Source of the DNA: a virus
DNA length: 48,634 bases
IMG/VR virus record: IMGVR_UViG_3300032893_000077
Span: 1-48,634 of that record
Direction: 5' to 3' (one strand)
Made by a program: the position numbers and the translations under genes. How positions within the stretch are numbered: the stretch's first letter is position 1; each line of letters opens with the position of its first letter. Shown here in pieces: positions 1-6,338 of this stretch. The notes under the pieces are model-generated. The model ran no database searches. It was given only the letters and a program-made list of their open reading frames with translations, and was not told the origin of the DNA.

Positions 1-127
1 CCACGGGCTCGGCCACCACCGGCGCATACACCTTCTGTTCCCGCTTTCTCCCCTCCACCCTTGGCAGATAGTGTCTCAGCGTCTGTACCCCATCCTGCCG
101 ATGCCACACCGCCACCCCCGCCAACTC
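1..127. repeat. Terminal direct repeat, left copy (circular genome closure)
   Basis: The first 127 bases are identical to 48508-48634. A repeat of exactly 127 bases at contig ends is the usual sign of a circular assembly graph closed with a k-mer of that size. It therefore shows circular or circularly permuted DNA rather than biological ends. It lies inside the methyltransferase gene, which reads through it without a break. Confidence 0.95.
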
Positions 128-349
128 GTACCGCTCCTGACTTATCGGCGGCAGATCCCAAAACCTCCACAACGTCACTATCTCTGCCGCTTCACACCTT
201 TCAAAGAATTCGTCCACCGCCGCTGGCGCCTCAAACCACGGAGGCGCTGTCACCACCACGCACTCCTTACCAACCCACTCCAGATACTCCAGACAGTCCA
301 TGTGAATCAGGTTCACCAGCCCGTCTGCGTACACCGAACCAGGCATCAT
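1..349 (-). CDS. DNA methyltransferase, N-terminal part (gene crosses the circular junction)
   Basis: Adenine- or cytosine-N4 DNA methyltransferase; it would modify phage DNA in the cytoplasm. The gene starts at 349 and continues from base 1 to base 48507, ending at 48287, giving 189 aa. The catalytic motif IV appears as TAPPW at residues 34-38. The SAM-binding motif DPFCGAGTT lies near residues 151-159 in the other part. This order (catalytic motif first, SAM motif last) is the beta-class arrangement. The protein is shorter than most stand-alone enzymes of the class, so the recognition domain must be small. The start ATG overlaps the TGA of the upstream gene (ATGA), implying translational coupling. 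No restriction enzyme is adjacent, so it is an orphan, probably for protection against host restriction. The target site is unknown. Confidence 0.85.
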   Translation of the reverse strand, partial: MMPGSVYADGLVNLIHMDCLEYLEWVGKECVVVTAPPWFEAPAAVDEFFERCEAAEIVTLWRFWDLPPISQERYELAGVAVWHRQDGVQTLRHYLPRVEGRKREQKVYAPVVAEPV

Positions 350-543
350 CGCTTCCCCCTCGGCTTCGTGTCTATGGTCACGGGCTTCCAAGGAAGTGCC
401 TTGCTCGCCTTCTCCACGGCTGTCGGGTCCATCGCTGCCCCAACGCACTTGCTAGTCCACCGCCGCCTCCCATTCTCCCGCGGATCCAACGCCCAACAAC
501 GGTGCTCATGCCCACACTTGCAGGTTCTTAAGGGGTAACTCAT
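346..543 (-). CDS. Small Cys/His-rich hypothetical protein
   Basis: This 65-aa protein has a possible zinc site near the N-terminus: CKCGHEHRC at about residues 8-16 and another Cys near residue 33. The C-terminal half is basic. Its start overlaps the stop of the upstream gene and its stop overlaps the methyltransferase start, both as ATGA, so the three genes are probably translated as a coupled set. I do not recognise the family. A zinc-binding, DNA- or protein-binding adaptor is possible but unproven. Confidence 0.6.
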   Translation of the reverse strand: MSYPLRTCKCGHEHRCWALDPRENGRRRWTSKCVGAAMDPTAVEKASKALPWKPVTIDTKPRGKR

Positions 544-1049
544 CTCCGTCTGCTCTTCTCTGCTGCTTCCATGTGCTCAGGCAGCGCACCCCCACGCGTA
601 TCGTCCTTTTCAATGTCTCGCCAAGATGGTCCATTCTTCATCCAGTCAATGTCTCGTCGCATATCCATCTCGCGGATAGCCGCCGCATGGCGCGCGCAGT
701 GTAGTGAACCATACATCGCGTTAGTCGAATCGAACGGCATGCCAGCGATAGCCTCGATCAGACCGATAAGTTCCCGCTGGAACTTTAGATGGCGAATGTG
801 GAGGAATCGTGAGTAGCGTCCAGCAACATCGCTGCGAAACCAGCAGAACCACTCGTCATCATGACCGACGGGCGTTACTTCAAGACCAATATCTTCGGTG
901 CCAGTCATGCTTGACCACTGTCCCCGCTTCTCCGATTGATGAGTCGCGCAACCAAGCCAGAGCAGCCACTGCTTGTTTGGCTGCCGGTCAAACTGATGCC
1001 ACTTGAAGCCGATAGATTTCAGCCACTCCTCAGTAATGCACTCATCCAT
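540..1049 (-). CDS. Hypothetical phage protein, 169 aa
   Basis: The protein is Trp-rich and mixed-charge, with a C-terminal Arg/Lys tail. There is no signal peptide, membrane segment or motif I can name. It begins at an ATG lacking a clear ribosome site but placed 30 bases after a perfect TTGACA (1080-1085, reverse strand), so a leaderless start is possible. It leads the gene chain into the methyltransferase, with an ATGA overlap at its 3' end. Its length and composition look like a real protein, but no function can be assigned. Confidence 0.75.
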   Translation of the reverse strand: MDECITEEWLKSIGFKWHQFDRQPNKQWLLWLGCATHQSEKRGQWSSMTGTEDIGLEVTPVGHDDEWFCWFRSDVAGRYSRFLHIRHLKFQRELIGLIEAIAGMPFDSTNAMYGSLHCARHAAAIREMDMRRDIDWMKNGPSWRDIEKDDTRGGALPEHMEAAEKSRRR

Positions 1050-1056
1050 AGAGACA

Positions 1057-1085
1057 TGACTAGCCTACCCTCATAGACCTGTCAA
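1057..1085 (-). promoter_or_regulatory. Candidate promoter for the leftward gene at 1049
   Basis: On the reverse strand a perfect TTGACA (1085-1080) is followed after 17 bases by TAGTCA (1062-1057), a weak -10, then 7 bases and the ATG. A/T-rich sequence just upstream (about 1105-1140) could act as an UP element. GAGACATG at 1051-1058 is the same 8-mer that forms each arm of the palindrome at 2064-2080, so one repressor might act at both places. The -10 is poor, so the call is tentative. Confidence 0.4.
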
Positions 1086-1348
1086 GTCTCTGCACCTACC
1101 CTTTCAGAATTTTCTACTAATTTTTTGTGGAAACTTGGGGACGCTGTATCAACGATATCTACAGAAGGCGCTGGGTGGCCCCCCGGCGGGGTCGAAGCAG
1201 GGCATTCCACCTGGCGAACAACCTGATAGCCGTGCTGCATGGGATGCGTGCGTGCCGGCAGTGGTAGCAGCGAGCTCTGTGACGTTGCCACTTGGCAGCT
1301 AGTAGCGTAGTTAACATAATCGATGTTATGCGAACCCCATTTGGGTTA
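1086..1348. other. Intergenic stretch without a convincing gene
   Basis: About 260 bases between two leftward genes. It holds a short dyad TAACAT/ATGTTA (1312-1317 and 1323-1328), a small AACCC/GGGTT hairpin (1333-1347) just after the stop of the upstream gene, and a G/C-rich segment near 1178-1192. An open frame at 1082-1291 (reverse) starts with GTG, has no ribosome site and has unconvincing codon use. The stretch may hold regulatory RNA, but nothing specific is recognisable. Confidence 0.4.
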
Positions 1349-1636
1349 CTATTTCGGTATCATGTCTTGTGGTCTGGGTAAGCTAGCCATTAGCTCATCT
1401 AATCTGCCAGCAGCGTATTCTTGAGCTACGTACCATAGTGGGAGACCTGTTGCTCTTTCGCATAAGGAGTCAACGATAGCTAGCTTGCGACACAATGCTA
1501 AGCGAGCTCTAGTGATGCGACCGATAGCACCGATACGGCGTTGATGTGCGAAGTGAGAGCGAGCGTGAACTTTAGCGGCGGCGCGACCACCGCGGGCACA
1601 GAGAGCGGCGCGGCCAGTTACGCTGTTGAAGCGCAC
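1349..1636 (-). CDS. Small basic hypothetical protein, 95 aa
   Basis: Ala/Arg-rich protein. Its N-terminal third is strongly basic with Gly-Gly-Arg-Ala repeats and His residues, and its C-terminal half is predicted helical and less charged. A DNA- or RNA-binding role would fit the charge, but I do not recognise a domain. It lies 6 bases after the gene at 1643-1927 in the same leftward transcript. Confidence 0.6.
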   Translation of the reverse strand: MRFNSVTGRAALCARGGRAAAKVHARSHFAHQRRIGAIGRITRARLALCRKLAIVDSLCERATGLPLWYVAQEYAAGRLDELMASLPRPQDMIPK

Positions 1637-1642
1637 GGTCGG

Positions 1643-1927
1643 TTAGAAGCGTGAGTGACGGCGATGTCTGTAGCGATTGCGGTAGAGAGAGACAGTAGCG
1701 CCGTTAGGTTTGGTGAGGATCATACGACCTAAGCTATCCGACCATTTAAGGACTAGGTTGTCTGGATTGACTTCCGAAACACTTGGATGCGTTGCTCGGT
1801 CTATCAGATTAGGTGTCAAGGCGTCAAGTTTGGCCTGATTATCACGTTCGCGTTGCTTCTCGAGAGCGGCAGAGCGGATGCCATTAAGACGGCGGATTAG
1901 ACGTTCATGGTCGAGTTGCTTGGACAC
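1643..1927 (-). CDS. First leftward gene of the 2-kb control region, 94 aa hypothetical
   Basis: The first 45 residues are charged and helical (Arg/Lys/Glu heptads) and the last 15 are very basic (RNRYRHRRHSRF). The start is a GTG at 1927 with no ribosome site. A TTGAAT (1964-1959) and CAAAAT (1940-1935) pair lies 31 and 7 bases upstream, again compatible with a leaderless message. As the first gene leftward from the divergent control region it could be a regulator, but this is inferred from position and charge only. Confidence 0.6.
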   Translation of the reverse strand: MSKQLDHERLIRRLNGIRSAALEKQRERDNQAKLDALTPNLIDRATHPSVSEVNPDNLVLKWSDSLGRMILTKPNGATVSLYRNRYRHRRHSRF

Positions 1928-2047
1928 TGGCGATATTTTGCCACATCAAGAGAGAAATATTCAAGCAACCATGTGGCGAGTGACAATCCAATGACAGAAG
2001 CGGCAATATTTTGTCACTTGGAGCATGGTTCAGGAGGGAATAGTTCA
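1928..2047. promoter_or_regulatory. Divergent control region with nested dyads
   Basis: This gap separates the leftward (start 1927) and rightward (start 2048) transcripts. It contains a 64-bp interrupted dyad, 1967-2030, whose 20-base arms match at 16 positions, with outer arms AACCATG/CATGGTT and inner arms AGTGACAA/TTGTCACT sharing one centre at 1998.5. It also contains two near-identical 16-mers, GGCRATATTTTGYCAC, at 1929-1944 and 2002-2017, each roughly palindromic. The first overlaps the leftward -10. This looks like an operator array or a replication-initiator binding region. Confidence 0.6.
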
Positions 2048-2101
2048 ATGAATACGGGAATTAGAGACATGGCATGTCTCATGCTTTGTATTCAATCATG
2101 A
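2048..2101 (+). CDS. 17-aa leader peptide
   Basis: A 17-codon frame follows a strong AGGAGGG site (2032-2038), the best ribosome site in the neighbourhood. Its TGA overlaps the ATG of the next gene (ATGA), which itself has no ribosome site. Translation of the leader would therefore drive the 43-aa protein by coupling. The perfect 17-bp palindrome at 2064-2080 lies inside it. It could be a regulatory leader or simply the first microprotein of the operon. Confidence 0.6.
   Translation: MNTGIRDMACLMLCIQS
2064..2080. promoter_or_regulatory. 17-bp perfect palindrome, operator-like
   Basis: Arms GAGACATG and CATGTCTC surround one central base. The site lies within the leader-peptide codons just downstream of the divergent control region, where a bound repressor could block elongation, or an RNA hairpin could gate coupling to the next start. 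A half-site with the same 8 bases occurs at 1051-1058, at the start of another transcript. Confidence 0.5.
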
Positions 2102-2229
2102 AACGATACAAGCGAATCGACACCACGACTCTCAAGGGACTGAAACAGGCCGAGCGGATGCATTTGAGCGGGAAGTGGAAGCAAATTCAAGTGACGCCAT
2201 TCAGCATCCTGTTCGAGTCAATCGAGTAG
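2098..2229 (+). CDS. 43-aa basic microprotein
   Basis: Starts at the ATG overlapping the leader stop and ends with TAG at 2227-2229. It is Lys/Arg-rich in the first two thirds and ends in a hydrophobic, acidic tail (FSILFESIE). The family is unknown. Translational coupling to the leader peptide and the clean operon spacing support it as a real gene. Confidence 0.55.
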   Translation: MKRYKRIDTTTLKGLKQAERMHLSGKWKQIQVTPFSILFESIE

Positions 2230-2255
2230 GAAGGCAAACAAAGGAGATAGAGACG

Positions 2256-2537
2256 ATGAAAGAAGGGACTATTTGTCGTGAGACCGTCGCATTTATCGAT
2301 GGGGATGGCGAAAAGTATAGCTATGTCGTACCAGTCCGCTATCTGGGGCGCCGGAACGGCAAGTTAACTTATTGCGAAGTCGGTACCCCACCAAATGCCG
2401 AAGCCGTTTTCTTTACAAACGAGCCGTTAGAGGCTTGGCATTCCGCGCCGACTGGATGGGACCATGCATTTGAGGACAGCCCGACGGGCGCTTGTCGCCG
2501 ATGCGGGCGAAATCACATGGGACTTCCGCGCGAATAA
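2256..2537 (+). CDS. Hypothetical protein with C-terminal zinc knuckle, 93 aa
   Basis: The ATG at 2256 is chosen because AAGGAGA lies at 2241-2247, the right distance upstream; an in-frame ATG at 2175 lacks this. The body is beta-rich and acidic/aromatic. The last 15 residues contain CRRCGRNH, a probable half of a zinc ribbon. It lies in the rightward early operon of small genes. Function unknown. Confidence 0.65.
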   Translation: MKEGTICRETVAFIDGDGEKYSYVVPVRYLGRRNGKLTYCEVGTPPNAEAVFFTNEPLEAWHSAPTGWDHAFEDSPTGACRRCGRNHMGLPRE

Positions 2538-2586
2538 CGCGCGAGTGGACAGCAAATCCCATCGAATGGGATAAGGAGGATTCCAA

Positions 2587-2970
2587 GTGAACGAACTACG
2601 CATACGCCACCAAATACAGCCCGAACGCCGTTGTTCCGCTTTCGACAGGATAACCAAAGAGGATGAGCACCTGTATTCATGCGGCAGAACCCCAGAGTTC
2701 AGCTTCGATGCTCCTGGCGAAGTCTGCGAGAATCTGTGCCACTACCATGCGAGAAAGCGCGTGGTGGACCTCATCGACCAGATGCATGCGGATGCCCTTA
2801 GAGCCTGGGATGAACAGACGGAGCGCCTGCGGGAGCTGGGCAAGCCCTGCTTGATTTGCGGAGTAAGGGCAGCTAACCACCCATGGCCTTATGGCGTGCC
2901 TGAATCAGATGCCCACGAATGGACCGATGACGAATCCGATGCTGCTGAATGGGAGCGTGATCACAAATGA
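2587..2970 (+). CDS. Cys/His-rich hypothetical protein, 127 aa
   Basis: GTG start at 2587 behind a strong AAGGAGG site (2573-2579). It has Cys and His residues spread along the chain, including a CENLCHYH cluster near residue 50 and CLIC near residue 90, so one or two metal sites are likely. The C-terminus is very acidic. The stop overlaps the ATG of the next gene. No family is recognised. Confidence 0.65.
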   Translation: MNELRIRHQIQPERRCSAFDRITKEDEHLYSCGRTPEFSFDAPGEVCENLCHYHARKRVVDLIDQMHADALRAWDEQTERLRELGKPCLICGVRAANHPWPYGVPESDAHEWTDDESDAAEWERDHK

Positions 2971-3089
2971 TGGCTGGATCGATTCCATTATTACAGTATC
3001 TGGTTCGCTTGTTTGAATTGGCCGAACGTGGCGATCCATACGCACAAATGGCCGTATTTGTCTTGAGAGTGAAGGAGAAAACCAAGTGA
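2967..3089 (+). CDS. 40-aa microprotein
   Basis: Begins with ATGATG overlapping the upstream TGA and ends in TGA at 3087-3089, itself overlapping the next GTG start. The sequence is an amphipathic helix with hydrophobic stretches and a basic tail. The overlaps on both sides argue that it is translated. Role unknown. Confidence 0.5.
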   Translation: MMAGSIPLLQYLVRLFELAERGDPYAQMAVFVLRVKEKTK

Positions 3090-3244
3090 ACGATGAATGG
3101 ACCAAACTGATCTCAAGTCTCAACGGCATCGAAGCATCACTAGCCATCATCTCGATTGCCATACTTTCCATGACGGACAAAGCAACCAAACAACTCGCCC
3201 AAGAACTGCTCAAGAACTTAGCCGAAAGCCAGAAGACGCGATGA
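3086..3244 (+). CDS. 52-aa helical microprotein
   Basis: GTG start with an AAGGAG site 8-10 bases upstream, inside the preceding gene. The middle is hydrophobic (LAIISIAILSM), possibly a short membrane segment, followed by a Lys/Gln/Glu-rich helix. It overlaps both neighbours in the GTGA/ATGA manner. Unknown function. Confidence 0.5.
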   Translation: MNDEWTKLISSLNGIEASLAIISIAILSMTDKATKQLAQELLKNLAESQKTR

Positions 3245-3324
3245 CCTACCTTATCGCCTACCTCTGGACTGCCGGCCTCATCCTCCTCTGTTGGGCGTGG
3301 CTATGGGAACGGGGACGGCGATAG
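3241..3324 (+). CDS. 27-aa single-span membrane peptide
   Basis: The start overlaps the upstream stop (ATGA). Residues 3-22 form one hydrophobic helix rich in Leu, Ile and Trp, followed by the basic tail WERGRR, a typical inside anchor. It could be a small toxin-like or lysis-modulating membrane peptide, but nothing beyond topology is visible. Confidence 0.45.
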   Translation: MTYLIAYLWTAGLILLCWAWLWERGRR

Positions 3325-3336
3325 GGCAGTGGGCGT

Positions 3337-3367
3337 TTGACATACGGGGATAAGGCTGTGGTACAAT
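3337..3367 (+). promoter_or_regulatory. Promoter with extended -10, predicted leaderless transcript for the HNH gene
   Basis: TTGACA (3337-3342), 19-base spacer, TG at 3359-3360 and TACAAT at 3362-3367, then six bases and the ATG at 3374. Initiation 6-8 bases after a -10 would fall on or next to the start codon, so the mRNA would have little or no leader. No ribosome site precedes the gene. Confidence 0.65.
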
Positions 3368-3373
3368 GCGCGT

Positions 3374-3736
3374 ATGGCAAACAGATATTGGCGTGCAAGA
3401 GTCTACGCATCGGGTGGTTATGGACGCGCTCCGCGCAGGAAACCGAGCGTAAAGGTTCAACAGGAAATCTTGCTTAAGCAGAGTCATCGCTGTGCATATT
3501 GTGAGCGATCATTTGCGACGGAGGTGAAAGTTTGCTGGGACCATTTCCTTCCGTGGGTCGTATTTGGCAATCGTGGTCCTTGGATTGCGTCCTGCTTCTT
3601 GTGTAACTCGGTCAAGCATGATTTGTATTTCGAGTCGGTTGAACAGGCGCAGCTTTATATCGTGCCGCGCATCAGGGAGATTCTAGGCGATGAGTCGATA
3701 CAAACCGAAAGAAAAAGTGACAAAGCGATGCCTTGA
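3374..3736 (+). CDS. HNH endonuclease
   Basis: 120-aa DNA-cutting enzyme of the HNH (beta-beta-alpha metal) type. A Lys/Arg-rich N-terminus is followed by CAYC at about residues 41-44, the catalytic His in WDHFLPW near 56-62, then an Asn/Cys segment (SCFLCN, about 73-78) with conserved Lys-His after it. It has its own promoter and probably a leaderless start, unlike its SD-led neighbours, which suits an independently mobile homing-type gene. Its 3' end overlaps the next gene by 47 bases in another frame. Homing or packaging-related cutting are both possible. Confidence 0.8.
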   Translation: MANRYWRARVYASGGYGRAPRRKPSVKVQQEILLKQSHRCAYCERSFATEVKVCWDHFLPWVVFGNRGPWIASCFLCNSVKHDLYFESVEQAQLYIVPRIREILGDESIQTERKSDKAMP

Positions 3737-3854
3737 GTGCGGCGACCGATTCCTAACTAATCGCGATTCCAAGCTTTACTGCAAGCACCAATGCGCCATG
3801 AAGGCGTGGGCGAAACTGCATCCTCGCGTACATGTCGATTCTATTCAGGCTTGA
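3690..3854 (+). CDS. 54-aa zinc-ribbon protein
   Basis: Starts at ATG 3690 behind AGGGAGA and reads to TGA 3852-3854. It has RCLECG at about residues 13-18 and YCKHQC about 15 residues later, the two knuckles of a small zinc ribbon in a Lys/Arg-rich frame. It overlaps the end of the HNH gene by 47 bases and meets the oppositely oriented VRR-NUC gene tail-to-tail with a 14-base overlap, so the two operons converge here with no terminator space. Confidence 0.6.
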   Translation: MSRYKPKEKVTKRCLECGDRFLTNRDSKLYCKHQCAMKAWAKLHPRVHVDSIQA

Positions 3855-4299
3855 GCCTTTCCTCCAAGTATTGAACGATCCGGTCCCGTGCCTCGTCCCA
3901 GCCATAGGCTATCGTGCAGTAGTAGCCTTGTGCGGTCAGGGCCCCGAGGAAGTGATACTGCTCAAGACTCGGCTTGCTGCCCTTGCGACGCTTGAGCTCG
4001 AGGAACATGCCATTAAAGCGGCCTCGGGGCACCGCCAGCATGTAATCGGGTATACCGCGGACCGTCCCTTCCACCTGTAGGCGTTTAAGACCGGCGGCGC
4101 CCTGGTTGGGAATGGCAAATAACAGCTCGAGCTCCGGGTAGGTTCGCATAAAGGCGCACTTCCACGCTATCAGGTTAGCCGCCTCATCCGTCTCCAATGG
4201 GACCGCCTTGTAGCGTCCCCGGCCCTTACGCTTGCGATCGGGAAACTTTGTCGTCACCACATCACCCGTGAAACTCGCGTATTTATCGTAAATGGTCAT
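3841..4299 (-). CDS. VRR-NUC domain nuclease
   Basis: 152-aa enzyme of the PD-(D/E)XK superfamily, VRR-NUC type, common beside phage replication genes and thought to act on branched or flapped DNA. The acidic and Lys residues sit in GIPDY near the middle and LELKRRKG about 16 residues later, followed by a Gln/His helix and AYGWDEA. The start at 4299 is chosen because it overlaps the upstream TGA (ATGA); an in-frame ATG 21 bases upstream is less likely. It is the last gene of the leftward replication cluster. Confidence 0.8.
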   Translation of the reverse strand: MTIYDKYASFTGDVVTTKFPDRKRKGRGRYKAVPLETDEAANLIAWKCAFMRTYPELELLFAIPNQGAAGLKRLQVEGTVRGIPDYMLAVPRGRFNGMFLELKRRKGSKPSLEQYHFLGALTAQGYYCTIAYGWDEARDRIVQYLEERLKPE

Positions 4300-4499
4300 C
4301 CTTCTTTCACCAAGCCACATTCTTCAAGATGGCCGTAGAGAAACCGGCCCGCCGCCCCTGAATGCACCGAACTCCTTGAGAACTCAAACCAGCCCTTGCA
4401 TCTCGGGCACTGATACCGATGCCGGCCATTGCCTCTATAATGCCCGTCCTCGTGCGGCGCCTGATGCTGAAAGGCTGGTATGTCGTGGTAATCAGCCAT
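4296..4499 (-). CDS. 67-aa zinc-finger-like protein
   Basis: Contains CPRC near residues 31-34 and HLEEC near 58-62, a plausible Cys2-His-Cys site, with a His-rich N-terminus. The start at 4499 overlaps the preceding gene by 8 bases (ATGGCTGA) and the stop overlaps the VRR-NUC start. It may be a nucleic-acid-binding accessory of the replication cluster. Confidence 0.6.
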   Translation of the reverse strand: MADYHDIPAFQHQAPHEDGHYRGNGRHRYQCPRCKGWFEFSRSSVHSGAAGRFLYGHLEECGLVKEG

Positions 4500-4653
4500 G
4501 GTTCGCCCGATTCCAAGTCCTCCGCGATATGGTGACAATATGTCGCGGATTATCAACACCAGTCCAAAGTTGAATACCAGAGGCCCCTTTCGCCAATTTA
4601 AACCCGCACTGTTTCATCCATCGTGCCCAACTCGCTTTAGTTTCTTTTTTCAT
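4492..4653 (-). CDS. 53-aa hypothetical protein
   Basis: ATG at 4653 overlaps the replication-gene stop (ATGA) and the TGA at 4494-4492 overlaps the next start. The sequence has a basic, Trp-containing helix (SWARWMKQCGF) and a beta-rich second half. Its neighbours on both sides are tightly coupled, so it is very likely expressed. No family is recognised. Confidence 0.6.
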   Translation of the reverse strand: MKKETKASWARWMKQCGFKLAKGASGIQLWTGVDNPRHIVTISRRTWNRANHG

Positions 4654-5066
4654 CGGTGCATGGCGCTGATGCGCCCGTTTAGCCGTAGTCTGGAACGCAT
4701 ATCAAGGCGCGCTATCAGCTTCTCCCGCAAATCCTTCAGCAGCTCCAGGTTCTTCTGCCGCTCCTCCTCGGTGATGGGCTCGAATTGAGGCAACCCCGTG
4801 AAGAAATTAGGCCTGCCCTCAGGAACGGCACTTAAGGGTTTAGAGGGTTGGTCCTCCCAACGTCTGCCATTTAACCAGGTCGCCGGATGCGGAATATACT
4901 CCACCTCCTTGCCCGCCCATCCCTCGCACGCAACCGACAACCCGTCCATGATTTCCTTGATGAGGAACACGTCCGGCTTGAGCTTCCCCCATGCCTTTAG
5001 CGCCGCCTGCCTGCCGGTCTTCCGTGGATACTGCGCATAGAATGCGTCAAAGCCTGATTGTTCCAT
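4650..5066 (-). CDS. Replication-organiser / helicase-loader-like protein
   Basis: 138 aa. The first 75 residues match the C-terminal module seen in many phage replication initiators: FYAQYPRKTGRQAA, then Trp-Lys-Leu-Lys and a helix, ending with HPATWLNGRRWED. This module typically contacts the replicative helicase. The rest is a charged Glu/Arg helix. There is no separate DNA-binding initiator domain, so DNA contact may come from another gene in the cluster. The ATG follows GAGGGG at good spacing. The phage has no polymerase, which fits recruitment of host replication enzymes. Confidence 0.65.
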   Translation of the reverse strand: MEQSGFDAFYAQYPRKTGRQAALKAWGKLKPDVFLIKEIMDGLSVACEGWAGKEVEYIPHPATWLNGRRWEDQPSKPLSAVPEGRPNFFTGLPQFEPITEEERQKNLELLKDLREKLIARLDMRSRLRLNGRISAMHR

Positions 5067-5075
5067 GCTTTCCCC

Positions 5076-5297
5076 TCACTTAACCGAATCGCCTTTCTCA
5101 TCTTCAAGCAGGCATTTAAGGTCGTGATTCAATTTCACTAGCGCGATTTTGCCTTGCAATTCCACATCGCGCTGAATACGTAAAGCGGTCGCACGCAGAA
5201 ACGCGGCAGTATTCTTCACACGCCATTCCTCAGTCGGATGTTCTTCCAAGCTTCCGGCACAGTCATTAAGCCGGTCAATGATTTCTCGTATTATCAC
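5076..5297 (-). CDS. 73-aa helical hypothetical protein
   Basis: GTG start at 5297 with AGGAGG eight to ten bases upstream. It is an all-helical, charged protein with no Cys and few aromatics. It lies 9 bases upstream of the replication-organiser gene. Role unknown. Confidence 0.65.
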   Translation of the reverse strand: MIIREIIDRLNDCAGSLEEHPTEEWRVKNTAAFLRATALRIQRDVELQGKIALVKLNHDLKCLLEDEKGDSVK

Positions 5298-5310
5298 TTG
5301 ACTCTTCCTC

Positions 5311-5508
5311 CTAGTGGCGCGACGTTGTCGCTAATTCATCTCGCTGATCCAATTCAAATATCACTCTGCGGAGCCCTTCAACGACTTCTTTCTGCTGTTG
5401 GAGTTTCTTCTGTTCCACTTCCAATAAAGCGAATAGCTGCTCCCGAGTCGCAGGCATAGGACCGCCGGGTCCCCGACCTTGCTTGTCTACGTTCTCCATC
5501 GCTGCCAT
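5311..5508 (-). CDS. 65-aa coiled-coil protein
   Basis: Residues 20-50 form a Gln/Lys/Glu/Leu heptad-like coiled coil. The start could be 5508, with GGAGG about 12 bases upstream, or an in-frame ATG 9 bases later. It is followed by a 13-base gap and the GTG-started gene. No function can be given. Confidence 0.55.
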   Translation of the reverse strand: MAAMENVDKQGRGPGGPMPATREQLFALLEVEQKKLQQQKEVVEGLRRVIFELDQRDELATTSRH

Positions 5509-5555
5509 ATCTATGGTGCGCCTCCGGTACGGCTAACAGTGCTTTAGGGTTGTCG

Positions 5556-5867
5556 TCATCCCCGGCTCCATCTCGCCGGTTTCCATCGTTTACTCGACTT
5601 CAGCAGGCCCCGCCACCCCAGCTCGACTTCCTCGCCTATCGACACATTCGCGCACGGCAAGTCAGGTCTCTGCGGTCCCATCCCTTGCAGACGACCCTGA
5701 TTTCTGTTTGTATATGGATCGTCGTTGTAAGCACCCTGACATTTACGCCGCCAGTCGATAAATGTCAACACGGGGACGATTACTGGCTGGAGCCCCAGAG
5801 ACAAGCACTGCGCCTCCGCACTTCGCGGGGGCGTATTGCTTTTATGGTTCCAAGGTTTTAGACTCAT
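5556..5867 (-). CDS. Hypothetical protein, 103 aa
   Basis: Start set at ATG 5867 because AGAGG lies 8-12 bases before it; an upstream in-frame ATG at 5915 lacks a site. The protein is basic, Trp- and Pro-containing, with a hydrophobic stretch (PVIVPVLTFI) in the first third. It lies between small early genes. The family is unknown. Confidence 0.5.
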   Translation of the reverse strand: MSLKPWNHKSNTPPRSAEAQCLSLGLQPVIVPVLTFIDWRRKCQGAYNDDPYTNRNQGRLQGMGPQRPDLPCANVSIGEEVELGWRGLLKSSKRWKPARWSRG

Positions 5868-5911
5868 CGTTGGTAATCCTCTTTTCCCTCTGCTCTGAAA
5901 GCCCTGCCGTG

Positions 5912-6079
5912 TCACCCCCCGGTGGGGCTTTCTACTTCATCCACCACAGCTTCTATGATGTGGAGATAGTCTTGCCACATATGCTGATCAATGAATGCCT
6001 GCGCTTTGTCCCGCGTTGAAAAGACCGCCTCAAAGTTGCCTTCATCAATCCCCTGAAATTCAACCACGTATACTTTCAT
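5912..6079 (-). CDS. 55-aa hypothetical phage protein
   Basis: ATG at 6079 follows GAGGAAG. Alternating beta and helical segments (KVYVVEF... FSTRDKAQAFIDQH) resemble a small ferredoxin-like fold seen in many short phage proteins that track an incoming value or ligand, but I cannot name a function. The start lies within the end of the upstream gene. Confidence 0.6.
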   Translation of the reverse strand: MKVYVVEFQGIDEGNFEAVFSTRDKAQAFIDQHMWQDYLHIIEAVVDEVESPTGG

Positions 6080-6338
6080 CGCCAACTTCCTCGCTTTCAT
6101 CCACCAGCATTACCTGAAGCGGCATCAAACGCCCCATCCTACGCGCCAGCTTGTTTATGCGCTGTGGGTTGCCCCCTGCCGCCTCGTAATACGCCCAGGA
6201 CAAGGCGAATCTGCTGACAAACAAGCCCTTCGCCAGCACCCGCAGAATCCTCTCTTCCTCGCGGCTTAGGGGCGGGTACGTGAGTACGCGACCGTCGGGT
6301 AAGACCTGAACCTCGGGCTTGGGCTGCTCCTCTACCAT
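6060..6338 (-). CDS. 92-aa hypothetical protein, possible winged helix
   Basis: Reads as an N-terminal beta hairpin followed by a helix pair with ERILRVLAKGLFVSRFAL and a basic RRMGRL segment, a pattern compatible with a winged-helix DNA-binding fold. The ATG overlaps the stop of the zinc-ribbon recombination candidate. A regulator or replication accessory is possible. Confidence 0.55.
   Translation of the reverse strand: MVEEQPKPEVQVLPDGRVLTYPPLSREEERILRVLAKGLFVSRFALSWAYYEAAGGNPQRINKLARRMGRLMPLQVMLVDESEEVGDESIRG

Noticed and set aside
1-127. Biological direct terminal repeats (T7-like ends)
   Set aside because: Exact 127-base length fits a k-mer assembly overlap, and a gene reads through it; physical ends cannot be inferred.
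61-538. Two long rightward open frames of about 155 codons
   Set aside because: Both lie antisense to the methyltransferase and its upstream gene, are Pro/Ser/Arg-rich, and have no ribosome site; they are shadows of the real genes.
1082-1291. 69-codon leftward frame
   Set aside because: GTG start without ribosome site, mixed composition, and overlap with the candidate promoter; treated as intergenic.
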